From: Plecoglossus altivelis
Taxonomy: Eukaryota; Chordata; Actinopteri; Osmeriformes; Plecoglossidae
Length of the DNA: 64,000 bases
Direction: 5' to 3'
Assembly: GCA_036571765.1 (NCBI GenBank)
Contig: BROE01000001.1
Span: 7,002,818-7,066,817 of the forward strand
Shown: positions 22,401 to 34,169 of the stretch, piece after piece
Position numbering within the stretch: position 1 is the stretch's first letter
Layout of the letters: the number at the start of each line of letters is the position of its first letter
Translations under genes and position numbers: made by a program
The notes under the pieces: model-generated
Seen by the model: only the letters and a program-made list of their open reading frames with translations
What the model was told of the DNA's origin: nothing
Databases searched by the model: none

Positions 22401-25400
22401 GCTCAGAGCACTCATCCTCCAGCTTCCTCTTCTTGGCTGTCAGCTCAGCATTCATCTCCTCTTCATCCTCCAGCCTTTCTGTTGTCTCTTTGAGTTTGGC
22501 CTCCAGCTGGATCTTGCTCTTGATAAGACCCTCACATCTCTCCTCAGCATCATTCAGATTCTCTGATTCCTGAGAGAAGAACGTTTGTGGGTGAGCCAAT
22601 GTGTATATGATATCACTGACGTATTGTGTGTGCCTATGTAATTGAAAGTACTGTATATGACATTAATGACATGTGATGTGTACATGTGTATTTCGCTTAC
22701 AGATGCTACTTGAAGAGCCAAGTCATTTTTCTCTTGAAGGAGGGACACCATCTTCTCCTCCAGCTCCTTCTTGCGAGCTTCAGCCTTTTCAAGAGCAACT
22801 TTGCATTTTCCATAGTCCTCTTTCATGTTGGCCAACTCCTTCTCTGTCTCAGCACTTTGCAGGAGAGGCTTGATCTTGTAGTAGACCTTCATCCATGGCC
22901 AGTGTTTCACATTCATGAATGAACGGATGTTGTACTGGATGGTGAAGACAGACTCTCTGATAGTAAGAGAAGACGTATCAATTGTTTTGCTGCGTACAAA
23001 TCTACATCGTCCCAATTCAATCTACACTCCAAAATCATTACCCAAACCTTAACCTATAACATGTAAAATCTACAGTTCTTTCTAACCCAAGGTAGACATC
23101 ATTCTAAAATTACATTCTTATAGCTTCATAGTCAAACTAATTACAGTACTCTTTAAAAACAAGATTTGAATTCAAAAACTTAAATCCATATTTTTCCTTT
23201 CATCATCTCCATCTCACCTCCTCTCCATCATCTTGGTAAACTCCTTTCTCATCAGATATCCACGGGCAAGAGCTTGTGTCATGGTTACCAGTGTAGCAAG
23301 CTTCTCATCTCTCATCTCCTCAAGGACACCAAGCAGACCAGCTTTGAAGAACACCTGAGACACAGGTATGTAAAAAACTAAATAAACAAAATAAATACTT
23401 TTGCTGTTAAAATATTGTTATATATGTTATAAATATAATATAACTTATATATAACATATGGATACAGACAGTTAATACATAAAATATATATGTAGTATAT
23501 ATGAGTGTATTGCAAAGGTTAAGTACGATGTTGCCAACAAAATGTCTTGCTGACCATTTATAAAACAATATATTTGTCATATATAGTTAATTATAAAGAT
23601 TTTTGGATAGCTAAAAAAAAAAATACTCCAGTTTTTATGTCTACCAGGTTTATAAGGTACTTTATAACATCCGTAGGTCACAAACACGATTTGCCAGTAT
23701 CCCATCATCGATAGTGTGCAGTATGTTACCTTGGTGTGTCCAAACTTGTACTCTTCATGGTTCACATCAATGGACCCAAGCAGTTTCTCTGAAGCCTTCT
23801 TGTTGTCCATGAACTGGCCTTCAGGGATGACACCTGCATTCAATACCTTGTACCTGTAAAGAAAGAAAATCTATTTCTCAATGTCTGCTTATACAAAGAA
23901 ACTATATCACAATTTGAAGTGTTTCTTGTTACCTCTGCTTGAAGTCAGCATAGATGATTCTGCTGGGGAAGCCCTTTCTGCAGATCCTAATACCCTCCAG
24001 CACACCATTACACCTCAGCTGGTGGATAACCAGGAAGTTCTCCATGAGACCTGGAATTCAAAGGTTTACAGTGAAGTAATTTCTTGTTTAAAGACAATTT
24101 GTACATTTAAACGAATAATTTTTGAAGTGTAATACTGAAAGAATATGTTTTACCTGGAGTCTTTGATTCATTGGGAATCAGGCAACGCACGAAATGAGGG
24201 TGGGTGCTCCTCAAGTTGGTCATCAGCTTGCCCAAGTTCTCCTGTAGCGTTGTTGCAAAGGAAATCAATCTCATATGTTGTTTGTAATCAAGCTAAAATA
24301 TTTATGAGTAGGCAGACTAGTACTTAAGTGAGTGTCAGTCAGCGATGCCAAACTATTCAATCAGTTATAAATAAGATAGAAATTTCACTCACTCTAAACT
24401 GAGAGGACACAGTCTGCATTGAACCTCCCTTCTTCTTGCCTCCTTTCTTTGAGGTGTCTGTCAAGCACAATGAGCATGGTCAAAGAAAATGTTTCAACAA
24501 ATATGTTTACCCAAGACAATGGATGTAGATTCGTAATAATATTTAATGTATCATGATATTGTGGATCCTAGTTCAATAAATATTTTTGATGAAAAGTCTT
24601 GTAAACCAGTAAATTTATTTCTTGACGATGTATGATAGTAAAGGATATGCTGCATGTGTGTGTGTGTGACCGTAACTAATTTTTTAAATCCTCTTTAAAA
24701 TTGACTTACCCTCAGGTGGAGCAGCAACATAAAGTGCGGCCAACAGTTTGACAGAGGACTTTCCATACAGCTGAATCACAGAGTCGTTCAGGGGATCCTT
24801 GTTCTTGTCCAGCCAGCCAGTGATATTGTAGTCCACTGTACCAGCATAGTGGACCAGGGAGAAGTGGGCCTCAGCCTTGCCCTTTGCTGGTTTAGGCTTC
24901 TCAAATGCCTTGTTCTTGCCGAGATGCTGGTCATACAGCTTGTTTTTGAAGGAAGTGTCTGAAGCCTTGGGGAACATGCACTCCTCTTCCAGGATGGAGA
25001 AAATTCCCATTGGCTGGTGGAAAAAGACACCAGTTAAGTTTCCACGAAGTAAACAATTGTTTATTTTTGTAGAACTAATCTCACCTTCTCAATAAGCTCA
25101 ATGCAGGCAGCCAAGTCCATGCCAAAGTCAATGAACTCCCAGATGATGCCCTCCTTCTTGTACTCCTCTTGCTCCAGGACGAACATGGTGTGGTTGAAGA
25201 ACTGTTGCAGTTTCTCATTGGTGAAGTTGATGCACAGCTGCTCCATGCTGTTATACTGTAGATTTGCAAAGTTCGGAAGAACTTTATTAAGTTATCCACC
25301 TATATTGCATTCTGTTTTTCTTCACTTGCACTTAATCAAACAATATTGCTGTCATAACCAATTTTAAACTCACGTCAAAGATCTCAAAACCAGCAATGTC

Positions 25401-28400
25401 CAGTACACCAATGTAGAAGTTCCTTTGCTGCTTGGTATCCAACATCTGGTTGATGCGGATGACCATCCACAAGAACATCCTCTCATAGATGGACTTGGCC
25501 AAAGCACTCACTGAGTTGTTCACCTGTGTGTGTCATATTAGTAATATAATATGTTAGTTCTACTTTATAATTCATGCTTAATTAAGAATAGATATATCTT
25601 TTGATGTATAAGATGTATATCATCCCACTGCACTTGCAATAGCACATCAAGTATTAAAATAGCTCTGATGCTTTTTAAAGCCTTACCTGAGGCACTGTCT
25701 GACCCTTGGTCACATACTCATTGCCAACCTTTACTCTGGGGTAGCACAGAGCTTTCAGCATGTCAGCTGAGTTCAGACCCAGAAGGTAACCGATTTTGTC
25801 AGCCACTGAAGGGTGAAATTATGAGTTAGTATCAAATACTTCACATGAGATTCTATAATTATGTATAAACATATCAAATACCAGTGTGAGAGAAGTGTTG
25901 AGGGACGGAGTAAGACTAACCTTCTGTGCCATCTGGCTCAGCCTGCTCCTCACGCTGCTTCTGCTTGAAATGCATGTTGCCATGGTGCATGACTGCACCA
26001 GTCAGCTTGTAGATGCTCATCTTCTCTTCACTGGAGAAGCCCAAGATGTCAATAGCATCCTGGAAGGATTAACGTTGTTAATACCTTCCAAAGGAATAAT
26101 TGTATGTGACAAAACGTTGAGGTTTTACATATCCTGATCCAGAGCCAAATATTGATACACATTGTATGTCAGATTGCTCAGTTTAAACACTTTTAGTGAC
26201 TTACATCTGTGGCATCAAGCTCAACTGTGTCATCAATACTGGCCACTGTAATCTGACCCTGGCTGATCATGGGGAAGTCGTAGGGGTTGGTGGTGATGAG
26301 CGCCATTTCTGTGGAAACACATAACTGAAATGATTACCACCATATGACAGTCCATGTCATATCTTTCATGAAAGGACAAATGCAAAAACAACAATATTTT
26401 TATTTTATGTTGTACAGTGCCTCACCAACAAGCTCAGGTTTGTGGTTGGTCATCATCTGGTAGAAGATGTGATAGCCTCTCTCATCAGGCAGCTGGAAGC
26501 TCACTCTGGACTTCTCCAGCAAGTCTGAGAGAGAAAGAAAATAAGACATATTTTAATCATAATTAAATATACATCATAAGTTGGTATGTGGGTTAACTTT
26601 TGAGGAATTCAAGTCAACTCACAGGTCTCAATGTCAGCACTAGCCAGTTTGCCAGTAGTATGGAAGTGAATTCTGATGAATTTACCCTAAAACAAAGTAT
26701 GTCATTTCAAAGGTGTCAAGAATAAATGTAACTTAAGAGTGTACTACTCCATTGTGCACTCCAATGTACATAATAACTTTACCACATCATGATTGTATGT
26801 GATGATAATAATGATTTGTAAAAAGGTGTGGAGAAAAATGTATAGCATGGCAATATTTGTCAAACTTACAAAGCGAGAGGAGTTGTCATTCCTCACAGTC
26901 TTGGCATTACCGTAGGCCTCCAGTAGAGGGTTAGCTGCAATGATCTGATCCTCAAGAGAGCCCTGAAGGGAGACAAACCAGTTGGTTAGCTGGACTTATA
27001 AAGCACCAAACATATTATCATTCAGCAATTCTGTCCAACTATCTTTATTCATGTTTAGTCATTCACTCTGTTTCTTAAAAATGCAATTTTCTCTACATAT
27101 TATTCATCTAGCCAAATCTGTGTAAAAGAGTAAGCATGCTTCATATACTTAACATTCTAGATACAAAAATTGGGCACATTCTTCTTTGCATTGACTTCAT
27201 ATTGTATTTACAAAAGGGACGTACCTGCATTTTACCAGGAGTTGCTTCCTTCTTCTTCTCACCTCCAGATACAGCAATGGTGGCAAAGTACTGGATGACA
27301 CGCTTGGTGTTGACGGTCTTTCCAGCACCGGATTCTCCACTTGTTTATAACATGTTAAAGGTTTTTATTTGAGTGATTATTCCATTAACCATGAAAGCAA
27401 AACACTGACTTTCTGTTTGTCAATCGTTTCTACCCGTATATATTTATATTATATATTACTTTGTTAATAAAACTTCCAACTTACGTGATAAGGACGGACT
27501 GGTTCTCCCTATCTGCAAATTCAGATATTTGTAAGAAGTTACATAAATTCATGTACACAAAAACAGTTTTGTTGGACTTCCCTACATTTCATCCATCCAT
27601 CCATCTATCCATCCATCTATCTATCTATCTATCTACCAATCCAGCCATCTATCAATCCATCCATCCATCCATCCATCCATCTATCTATCAGCCCCTTCAC
27701 CCATGTATCTATGTGTCCTTACCAGTCAACATGAACTGATAGGCGTTGTCAGAGACGGAGAAGATGTGGGGTGGAGCCTCCATACGCTTCTTCCCTCTGT
27801 AGGCATTGACCACTTCCATGTCATACACAGGGAGCCACTTGTAGGGGTTCACCGTGGCACAGAAGAGCCCAGAGTAGGTCTGCGTGTGATGAGAGGGTAA
27901 AGGGAAATGTAGCTATTAAAGTGAGATTATTTTATATTATGGTATTTTATCAGGGTTGGTTGGCATCCTGAAGATGGCTCATGTGTATATACTGTATGTC
28001 AGTTTCTTACGTAGATCATCCATGCAGCATAACGCTCTTTGAGGTTATACAGGACAGAAGCTTCATTGAGGTAGGTCATCATGGCCATGTCCTCAATCTT
28101 GTCAAATTTAGGAGGGTTCATGTTCATGACTTCATCTTCTTTGAAGGTTTTAGTCTGAAAATGTTCAAGACATACATGAAGCCTACAACAATTGAAACAT
28201 TTTGGCAATCAATAAATTATTACTTAGTTATGTGAAACAGTTCAAATGTATGAGTAAATGTAACTGCTAGAAGGTTCATGTTTTATAAAAGAGTGTATAA
28301 AGCAACTTTATCACAGAATTCTGGTATACAGAAATACTTGTCCTTATTCATTGTTTTATTTGTGCTTTTGTATTGTCTTACCTCTTCAGTGTCAAGGATT

Positions 28401-28588
28401 TTCACATCACACTTTCCACCATCCCTCTTAAGAACCAGACCCTTGAGGTACAACTCCTTGGCATCAGGCACATAGCAGGCATTCTTAGCATCAAATGGTG
28501 CTGTCTGGGCCTCAAGCCTCTCCTTCTCAGGCTTGCGAAGGTAAATGGCGGCCTTGCCATATTGGGCCATCTCCGCGTCCGTACTCAT
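16470..28588 (-). CDS. Gene B: fast skeletal-type myosin heavy chain, complete but with one disrupted rod exon
   Basis: Second tandem copy; same role as a thick-filament motor. Coding exons: 28588-28382, 28154-28011, 27879-27723, 27512-27485, 27339-27225, 26962-26870, 26686-26623, 26524-26426, 26308-26205, 26059-25921, 25805-25687, 25523-25374, 25255-25085, 25013-24710, 24457-24393, 24241-24154, 24050-23933, 23853-23730, 23354-23218, 22956-22701, 22569-22327, 22229-22053, 21915-21770, 21648-21558, 21389-21000, 20828-20702, 20541-20423, 20176-19980, 19825-19642, 19509-19344, 19176-19052, 18963-18655, 18417-18137 (disrupted), 18044-17919, 17488-17318, 17218-17114, 17032-16937, 16809-16678, 16487-16470. 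All exons except 18417-18137 have exactly the lengths of gene C, so the expected product is 1935 residues ending AKEAE. Exon 33 is 281 nt instead of 204, a net +77 that shifts the frame, because of a poly-C tract. Loop 1 reads EKKKEAT; loop 2 reads KKGGKKKGG. ATG codon 17.6 kb from that of A and 17.5 kb from that of C. Confidence 0.95.
18137..18417 (-). other. Gene B coding exon 33, interrupted by a poly-C tract
   Basis: The exon is 281 nt against 204 in C and D. Plus-strand sequence 18220-18315 replaces about 20 nt of normal exon with a C-rich run and unrelated short flanks; both sides then return exactly to the paralogous sequence. The frame is lost by +77 (2 mod 3). Acceptor and donor remain usable. 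Confidence 0.85.
18230..18279. repeat. Homopolymer C tract (about 50 nt) inside a coding exon
   Basis: C run broken only by an A at 18249 and a T at 18272, followed by a C/G-rich stretch to about 18290. It is absent from the same exon of the other genes. Confidence 0.95.
27589..27690. repeat. ATCC/ATCT tetranucleotide microsatellite in gene B intron 3/4
   Basis: About 100 bp of (ATCC)n and (ATCT)n with small interruptions, between coding exons 3 and 4. Short versions of the same repeat sit in the same intron of A (about 10108-10195), C (about 45127-45183) and D (about 62024-62063), so it predates the duplications and has expanded in B. Confidence 0.85.
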
Positions 28589-28865
28589 GGTGGCGGTCTA
28601 CTGGAAAAATAGAGAATTTGAATATTAATACACAAATTATTTTTGTTTTAACGTTCAGTGCTTAAAATCCATCTGAATTGATTCACAACAGTTTCTTCAT
28701 TTAAATCAGGTAAAAAATAATATAGAAATCAAATAGAAATCATCAGGATACCACTATATCAGACAGTAATTAAGAGTTCTCTAATCACTGGCTTTGTAGC
28801 AGTACTATAGATTTATTTTAAGTAGTATGCACTAGTGCAGAATGTAGTAGTATAACATGTCTTAC

Positions 28866-28906
28866 TTTATCCAAGCGTCCCAGATGAATAAGACTCTTAG
28901 TTGACC
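28866..28906 (-). other. Gene B untranslated exon 2
   Basis: This 41-nt exon aligns with 11314-11354 of gene A. It has a cag acceptor and an AAA|GTAAG donor that differs from the CCAG|GTGAG of A and C. The ATG exon of this gene begins at about 28600. Introns on either side (28601-28865 and 28907-29205) carry no further feature I can support. Confidence 0.7.
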
Positions 28907-29205
28907 CTGGAAGAGATTTTCAGGTTTTTAGTGCACACATCTCCAAAAGTTGGCCCAAAAAGAGACATCATCATTTGTGTTACAATACATGTACAGTTTT
29001 GTTCACATTAGAAGTTATCTTTGCTCAACCAAAGGTTTACTCTAATTTAAATTGAAATAACACAGTAAGGGTTTAAACATAAGCTTATGCTTATTGCTCA
29101 TTATGCATTTACTTGGAGTGTAACAAGTGCAACATTTGTTTACTGGAGTCATAACCTAGATTTTGTGAATGTGAATGAAGAGGTCAAAGAACGAAAGTGC
29201 CTTAC

Positions 29206-29335
29206 CACAGAGGTTGAAGCTATCTGTCCATGGATGCTGTACTGTGGCACTCCTTATATTTGGTTGAAAGTGCCTGACAAGCAGAAGCTAATTCTGGATC
29301 ACTCTCCTCAAGGAAGTTTGTAAGAGGCGAGCATT
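29206..29335 (-). promoter_or_regulatory. Gene B core promoter and untranslated exon 1
   Basis: A CCAAATATAAGG-type TATA box lies at 29253-29261, 48 bp before the exon 1 donor (last exon base 29206). The upstream block out to about 29335 is nearly identical to that of genes A and C, including aattagcttctgcttg and the ccttgaggagagtg segment. The box is A/T-rich and flanked by CC and GG, so it could also bind MADS factors weakly; that is inference. Confidence 0.75.
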
Positions 29336-30179
29336 TAGGGTTTGACTTCACTTGCCTTCCTTCCATCTGCTCCCTCTCTAATTTCTGAGATAAAATTGCT
29401 AAACAGTACGTGATTTTGAATTCAACTGTTTCTCCCTCCACTCATCTCCATCAATTTTCCCTCTGCCTCTCTCTCTTCTTATTTTTATTTATGTTTTGAA
29501 ACACATTCCATCAAGGAACCATATTAGCATGTATTTTTTATTTAGGAAACTCTCTTATCAGTTTAAGAACATTATGTGGTAACAAAAACTAGGTGAGTAC
29601 TCAAGTTAATATTAAATAAATGCTTAAATAAAAACAATATTAAAATGAACATTTCAGAAAACAGTCACAGTAAATATACTAAATTGAATTTTGGGTAAGC
29701 ATTATAACTGCATATTACTATTCAAAATAGTTAAGGATTATAAAATTATAGAAGTCTAAGGCACTTTTTAGGGGAATTCCTTACCCATTTTGCGGATCAA
29801 CTTGACCAACACAGTACAACTCGGCTTCATCTGAAGAAGCATACAAGGCACATTTAAAAAGTCACTACACTGCAAAGGGCAAACAATTATTCTTTTTTTG
29901 CCCCCTTGCTGATGCTTTCTCAAAATCATGTTGTTCCTGATGAATATTCCATATTCATTCATATTTATTTATCATCAATCTGGTTATTTACTGCTGTAGT
30001 CATGGATTTAAAAGACAATCTTCAAATTAACATGTGGACCATCCTGAACATTTTATGTATGAGTAAATGTAATTGCATCCTTAACATTTTGAAGTAACAT
30101 TTTGAAATGCAGGACACATTTTGTCTGTCCCCACAAATTGTTTAGTGAGTTGATGCAGTACTTGAGTGTTAAAAGTTTT

Positions 30180-30562
30180 AGACTTGATGACAACTGAAGT
30201 ATCTTGTCTATAAAATCAGCTTAACTATGTAGCAACACATAAAAGATGCCATAATTCATTTATTACTGCCATGTCCATGTCTGCCATGTGACATTTTTGC
30301 CACTGCTATATTTAAACCTAGGACAAATACCATTAAGAGAAATCCAGTACAATTGTATAGCATGTAAACAAGAAATAGCTGTCATTGAGCTGATATTAAT
30401 ACTGGATAAACACAGTAACCTATTTTTTTCCTCAACTCCCTAGCTCTAATCCTTGTGTTTACATCAAGATTTATTACCAAGGATTTGGTAATTTGATTCA
30501 AGCAAAACTCTAATGCCCTTTGAGGTATATTCTAAATTGGGAGTTGAAGTGTCACATGGAGA
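30180..30562. promoter_or_regulatory. Proximal conserved block upstream of gene B (candidate)
   Basis: Counterpart of 12957-13340. Shared plus-strand motifs include tcaagattta, ttgattcaagc and atgccctttgaggt, in the same order, about 1.0-1.3 kb before the predicted start site. Confidence 0.5.
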
Positions 30563-31082
30563 GGGGTCAGTAATAGATTTATGGGGATTACTTTTTATGG
30601 TTAAAGTACTGTGCATGTACCACCCAATGGTGTCAATCCTTTACGTGGTCATGGAATTCTTCAGAGCAAGGCGGAAATCAGCTTAGTCAGGACATGGAAA
30701 AGGGTTGACAAATGGCAGCGTCAATAGAGTTTTTAGTTTTATTCCTGATGCAACCTTTGAAATGTTCAGAAATGTCCAGTTACTTTAACAGCAATGTATA
30801 AGACTCATTGTCATGACTAGTTGTGTATTGCTTTTTTCTACATGTCTTAACATTTCAAATTAGTAGGGTTTAGCTAGATGGTAGCTGAAAGGCAGCTGTT
30901 GTATATTGTTATGAAACGATGTGCATAAGCACGTTATACAATAAAGTTTAAATTTGCTGTATTTTTTTTTACATAAATATTTTAACAGTAACGTCAATAC
31001 AGTCGTCTTCAAATGTTCTCCCAATGCACACACAAACATGTAGAAATGTAAACATACAAACACACACTTGGAACAGTGCGTT

Positions 31083-31295
31083 AGGGGGATCCTTCCGTTC
31101 AAGACATTGAGGGAAGGGAGGTTATAGCAGTTTGTTGTGGCTGGTTTCCACACTCCTCCAATTTCTCTCTAGGCACCTCCACATCATTCATAATTCTGAG
31201 CTGGACTGGACTTAGACTGGAGTCAAGTGGGACACTTCCAGATCTGCAAGTGCAGAGTACACAATTTGACTGGGAGGAGCCCTTGAGCAAAAACA
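31083..31295. promoter_or_regulatory. Distal conserved block upstream of gene B (candidate)
   Basis: Counterpart of 14070-14260, about 1.9-2.1 kb upstream. It includes agggggatccttc, ctccaatttctctct, cacctccaca and ggagtcaagtggg (CAAGTG E-box). On the minus strand an ATG at 31189-31191 aligns with ATGs at 14162-14164 and 49867-49869. Confidence 0.5.
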
Positions 31296-32039
31296 GACCC
31301 ACAATGAACAAAAATCCTACATTGTTATATCCTCTCTGCAGTACTGTTTAAAACGTGCAATCAATAAGATAATGTTTGTAGTATGGAGATGCATTATCTA
31401 ATGTAAGACTCAAAGCTTGTGAATATTTATGGCTATACAAATTGTCTTAAAATGCATGGATGATATACTGTGGTTAGGCAAGACAATAAATGCTGTTTCA
31501 TCAATGTATTACAAAAGTGTATTAAATTAATTCTGAATTGAATTTATACATCTATTTTAGTTGTATGTGTCTGTTTAGATACATTTATGGGTATTTATGA
31601 GCATTGCCAAAAATGTTTTGGAAGTTGTTGGATTGGAAAGAACTTAATTTAATTTTTGTTTTTACAATTGCATGATGTTACACATTTTATCACATATTGT
31701 TTTTACAGATGGATACACTCTGTAAAGTATATCAAGACTACTGAAGTGTTCTTCTTGGGTATCTACAGTACAAATCCGTCCACCAGACCCTTGAATTTGG
31801 GTGGGCTCTCTAAATGACAGAATTAACTCAGAGACATGTCAGAATGCATGAAATGGCAGTATAAGTATATTCATTTAATCATTTCGACACAGGTTTCAAT
31901 GACACAATAGTTCTCAAAAGAACATATGTACTTGCCATGGAATTACACCATAGTAAAGCTTTATTACATATTCAATTTGGAAGTAAATACATTAATGGCA
32001 CAATTTTTATAAAGCAACCAATTAGCTGCTAATTATAAT

Positions 32040-32660
32040 GCTTTTGTATGTTGCTTCCTAAGGGCATGGTTTCATAATGTGCTATAACTTGTCAACGGGC
32101 TCCAATGACAAGCATTGTCAGATTTGCTCCAAGCTTAAACAGCAGTAATTCAGTCTTATTTCCACCAATAAAGCTAAAACATTGCACTGTCTTTCAGGAG
32201 AGTTTAACCTTCAAGCCTGTTTGGTATGAAAAAAAATCCTTCAAAATTACAGTTGATTTAGTGACACAAACGTATTGAGGTAATGTGGGCATTCTCATGA
32301 ATACACCCCTTTCAGCTATATTGTATTTGATGAATTTTTCCCAAGTACATTTCAAGTTAATTGGACCTTTGGGCTAAGAGGAGATTTTTTGCTAAATGTT
32401 GCAGTAGAAAAAAATCTAATTGGAATTTAAGGGTCCGTGGGGCTTTTATGTTCCTCATGAAAAATGAGGCAGGTTCACCAAGTTTCAGAAGCATTGCAGC
32501 AATGGGGTTGTAATGCCATCACTTTGAAAAATGGATGTTTGAGTGTGGACTGTAGCACCCCCTATGGTCTGTTGTGGGCCATTCTTCGTGTGGAGTTCAG
32601 TTGCGGCATGTTGTGTCATCCTGCCAATTTAAAAAAAACCCTGTATATTTTCCTGATGTT
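32040..32660. repeat. Probable dispersed fish repeat, decayed
   Basis: The stretch contains phrases I recognise from widespread non-coding fish repeats: an aagttaattggacc-type motif, aatgaggcaggttcaccaag, agtttcagaagcattg and tagcaccccctatgg. No coding capacity and no clear ends. The assignment rests on memory of such repeats, not on a search. Confidence 0.4.
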
Positions 32661-34087
32661 TCACCAAAACCTAAATAACCAAATTGACAGGAATTTCCCA
32701 CTGCTTTGTGGGAACATGCATTACTTTCACATACCTTTATTATGTCTGGTATCAAAGACAGAAAAGGAGCACTAAGTGTTGAATAAATATTACACACAGT
32801 TAAAGCTGTGCCCATGAATGCTTGTGTGTCTCCTGATATGCCCTAGAGAATGACATGCTAGCAGAGCCCAATAGTGGTCTCCTTTTGAGGTTATTTGAGA
32901 CAACTGCTGAATATATGGTAAGGTTTAACTTTTCCCTATCTCATTATTTGTATTATCAGCTGAGGCAACCGAAAAAACATTTACAATATCAACTATTGTT
33001 ATTATGTTATTATGTGTTAATTTCCAAATGACAGAGTGATAGAACAAATGGTATTTTATTGCAAATAAGGCCAAATAGCCTCAATATAGACAAAGTTGGT
33101 CAGCAGTGAAAGTTTTGTGTGACAAGGTGCACATCATTGTCATTACAAAAAAGAAATGGTGCAACTTCAAATGTGTTTTGCAACATACTGGTGATCTGTC
33201 CCCTACCGACAAGGACATGTTAAGAGTTAGGGTTGTTTACAACGTTGACAATGTACTCAGCTGCAATTAGCTGTCTCAAAACTGCATAGCGATCTTTGAG
33301 TCAAGAATAGATTCATACATTCAGCAATGTAATTTGAGCTATCTAAATTCAGTGAGGAAGCCTTATAAAGACTATGAATGTGATGTGCTTTGAGCTTGGA
33401 GTAGGCAGTCATAACAGCTGAGAACATCAATGACACGTAGGAAAATGTAGCTCCCTCTCGTACTGTTGATTCTATTTATAACTATACTTGCACAGTGTGC
33501 CAGAGATCCCTCACAGCAAGCTGACTACCAGATGCTTGAGGTTAAGGTTTCTCCACAGCTTGCTGTGACTGAAGTCCAAACTCACTTCAAAACATTCATG
33601 ATACAGCAATATATTGTATATGCAACAAATGGTCAGCACCTGGCCAGATACAGATTGTGAGAGAAATTCAACAAGGTTTGAAGGAGCAAATTACAGTAGT
33701 TTAGATTAAGTTCCTACTGCAGTAACATAGTGAATGTATCAGCTATTATATATACCTATATAACTTTACCATGTATTTCCTATTCTGTATTAATACATTG
33801 CATGTGTTCCCCTATATCTGGTATAAATAAGTGTTCATACACACTGTAGGGTAATCACTACTGTGGTTTAATGTTCGGGTAAATTTCAGTCCATTTACTG
33901 TTGAAAACTAGTGTATAATTCTCAATACCTAAAATGATGCAGTAGCTCTCAACATCATGTTTTGAAGTAGAAATTTTGTACAACTTGGCATGTTTTTCTG
34001 TTGTGTCTGTGCTGGTTTTACGTAACCTTTTAACCCCGAAAAGATCCAATCCAGTAACAAGTCATGAAGTATTGTAGGCCTGCAAAC

Positions 34088-34093
34088 TTTATT
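34088..34093 (-). terminator. Candidate polyadenylation signal of gene C
   Basis: AATAAA on the minus strand about 77 nt past the stop; a second AATAAA at 34125-34130 is closer (about 40 nt). Either or both could be used. Confidence 0.5.
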
Positions 34094-34169
34094 TTTTCAC
34101 AAAATACCACAATGGAAATCATATTTTATTATGTATTTCATTGCTTTTGTATGTCAGATCTTGTCAGAT

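Larger units (their letters stand above)
29336..34087. other. Spacer between gene B promoter and gene C 3' end
   Basis: About 4.75 kb. It contains the two conserved upstream blocks (30180-30562 and 31083-31295) and a probable dispersed repeat (32040-32660). The parts 29336-30179, 30563-31082, 31296-32039 and 32661-34087 show nothing I can name. A 64-codon ORF at 33466-33660 (+) has no recognisable product. Confidence 0.65.

Noticed and set aside
27589..27690. Regularly repeated units resembling a CRISPR array.
   Set aside because: It is a 4-bp microsatellite inside an intron of a vertebrate gene, with no spacers.
33466..33660. 64-codon plus-strand ORF in the B-C spacer.
   Set aside because: No recognisable family, no conserved counterpart seen in the other spacers, and no supporting splice or promoter signal.
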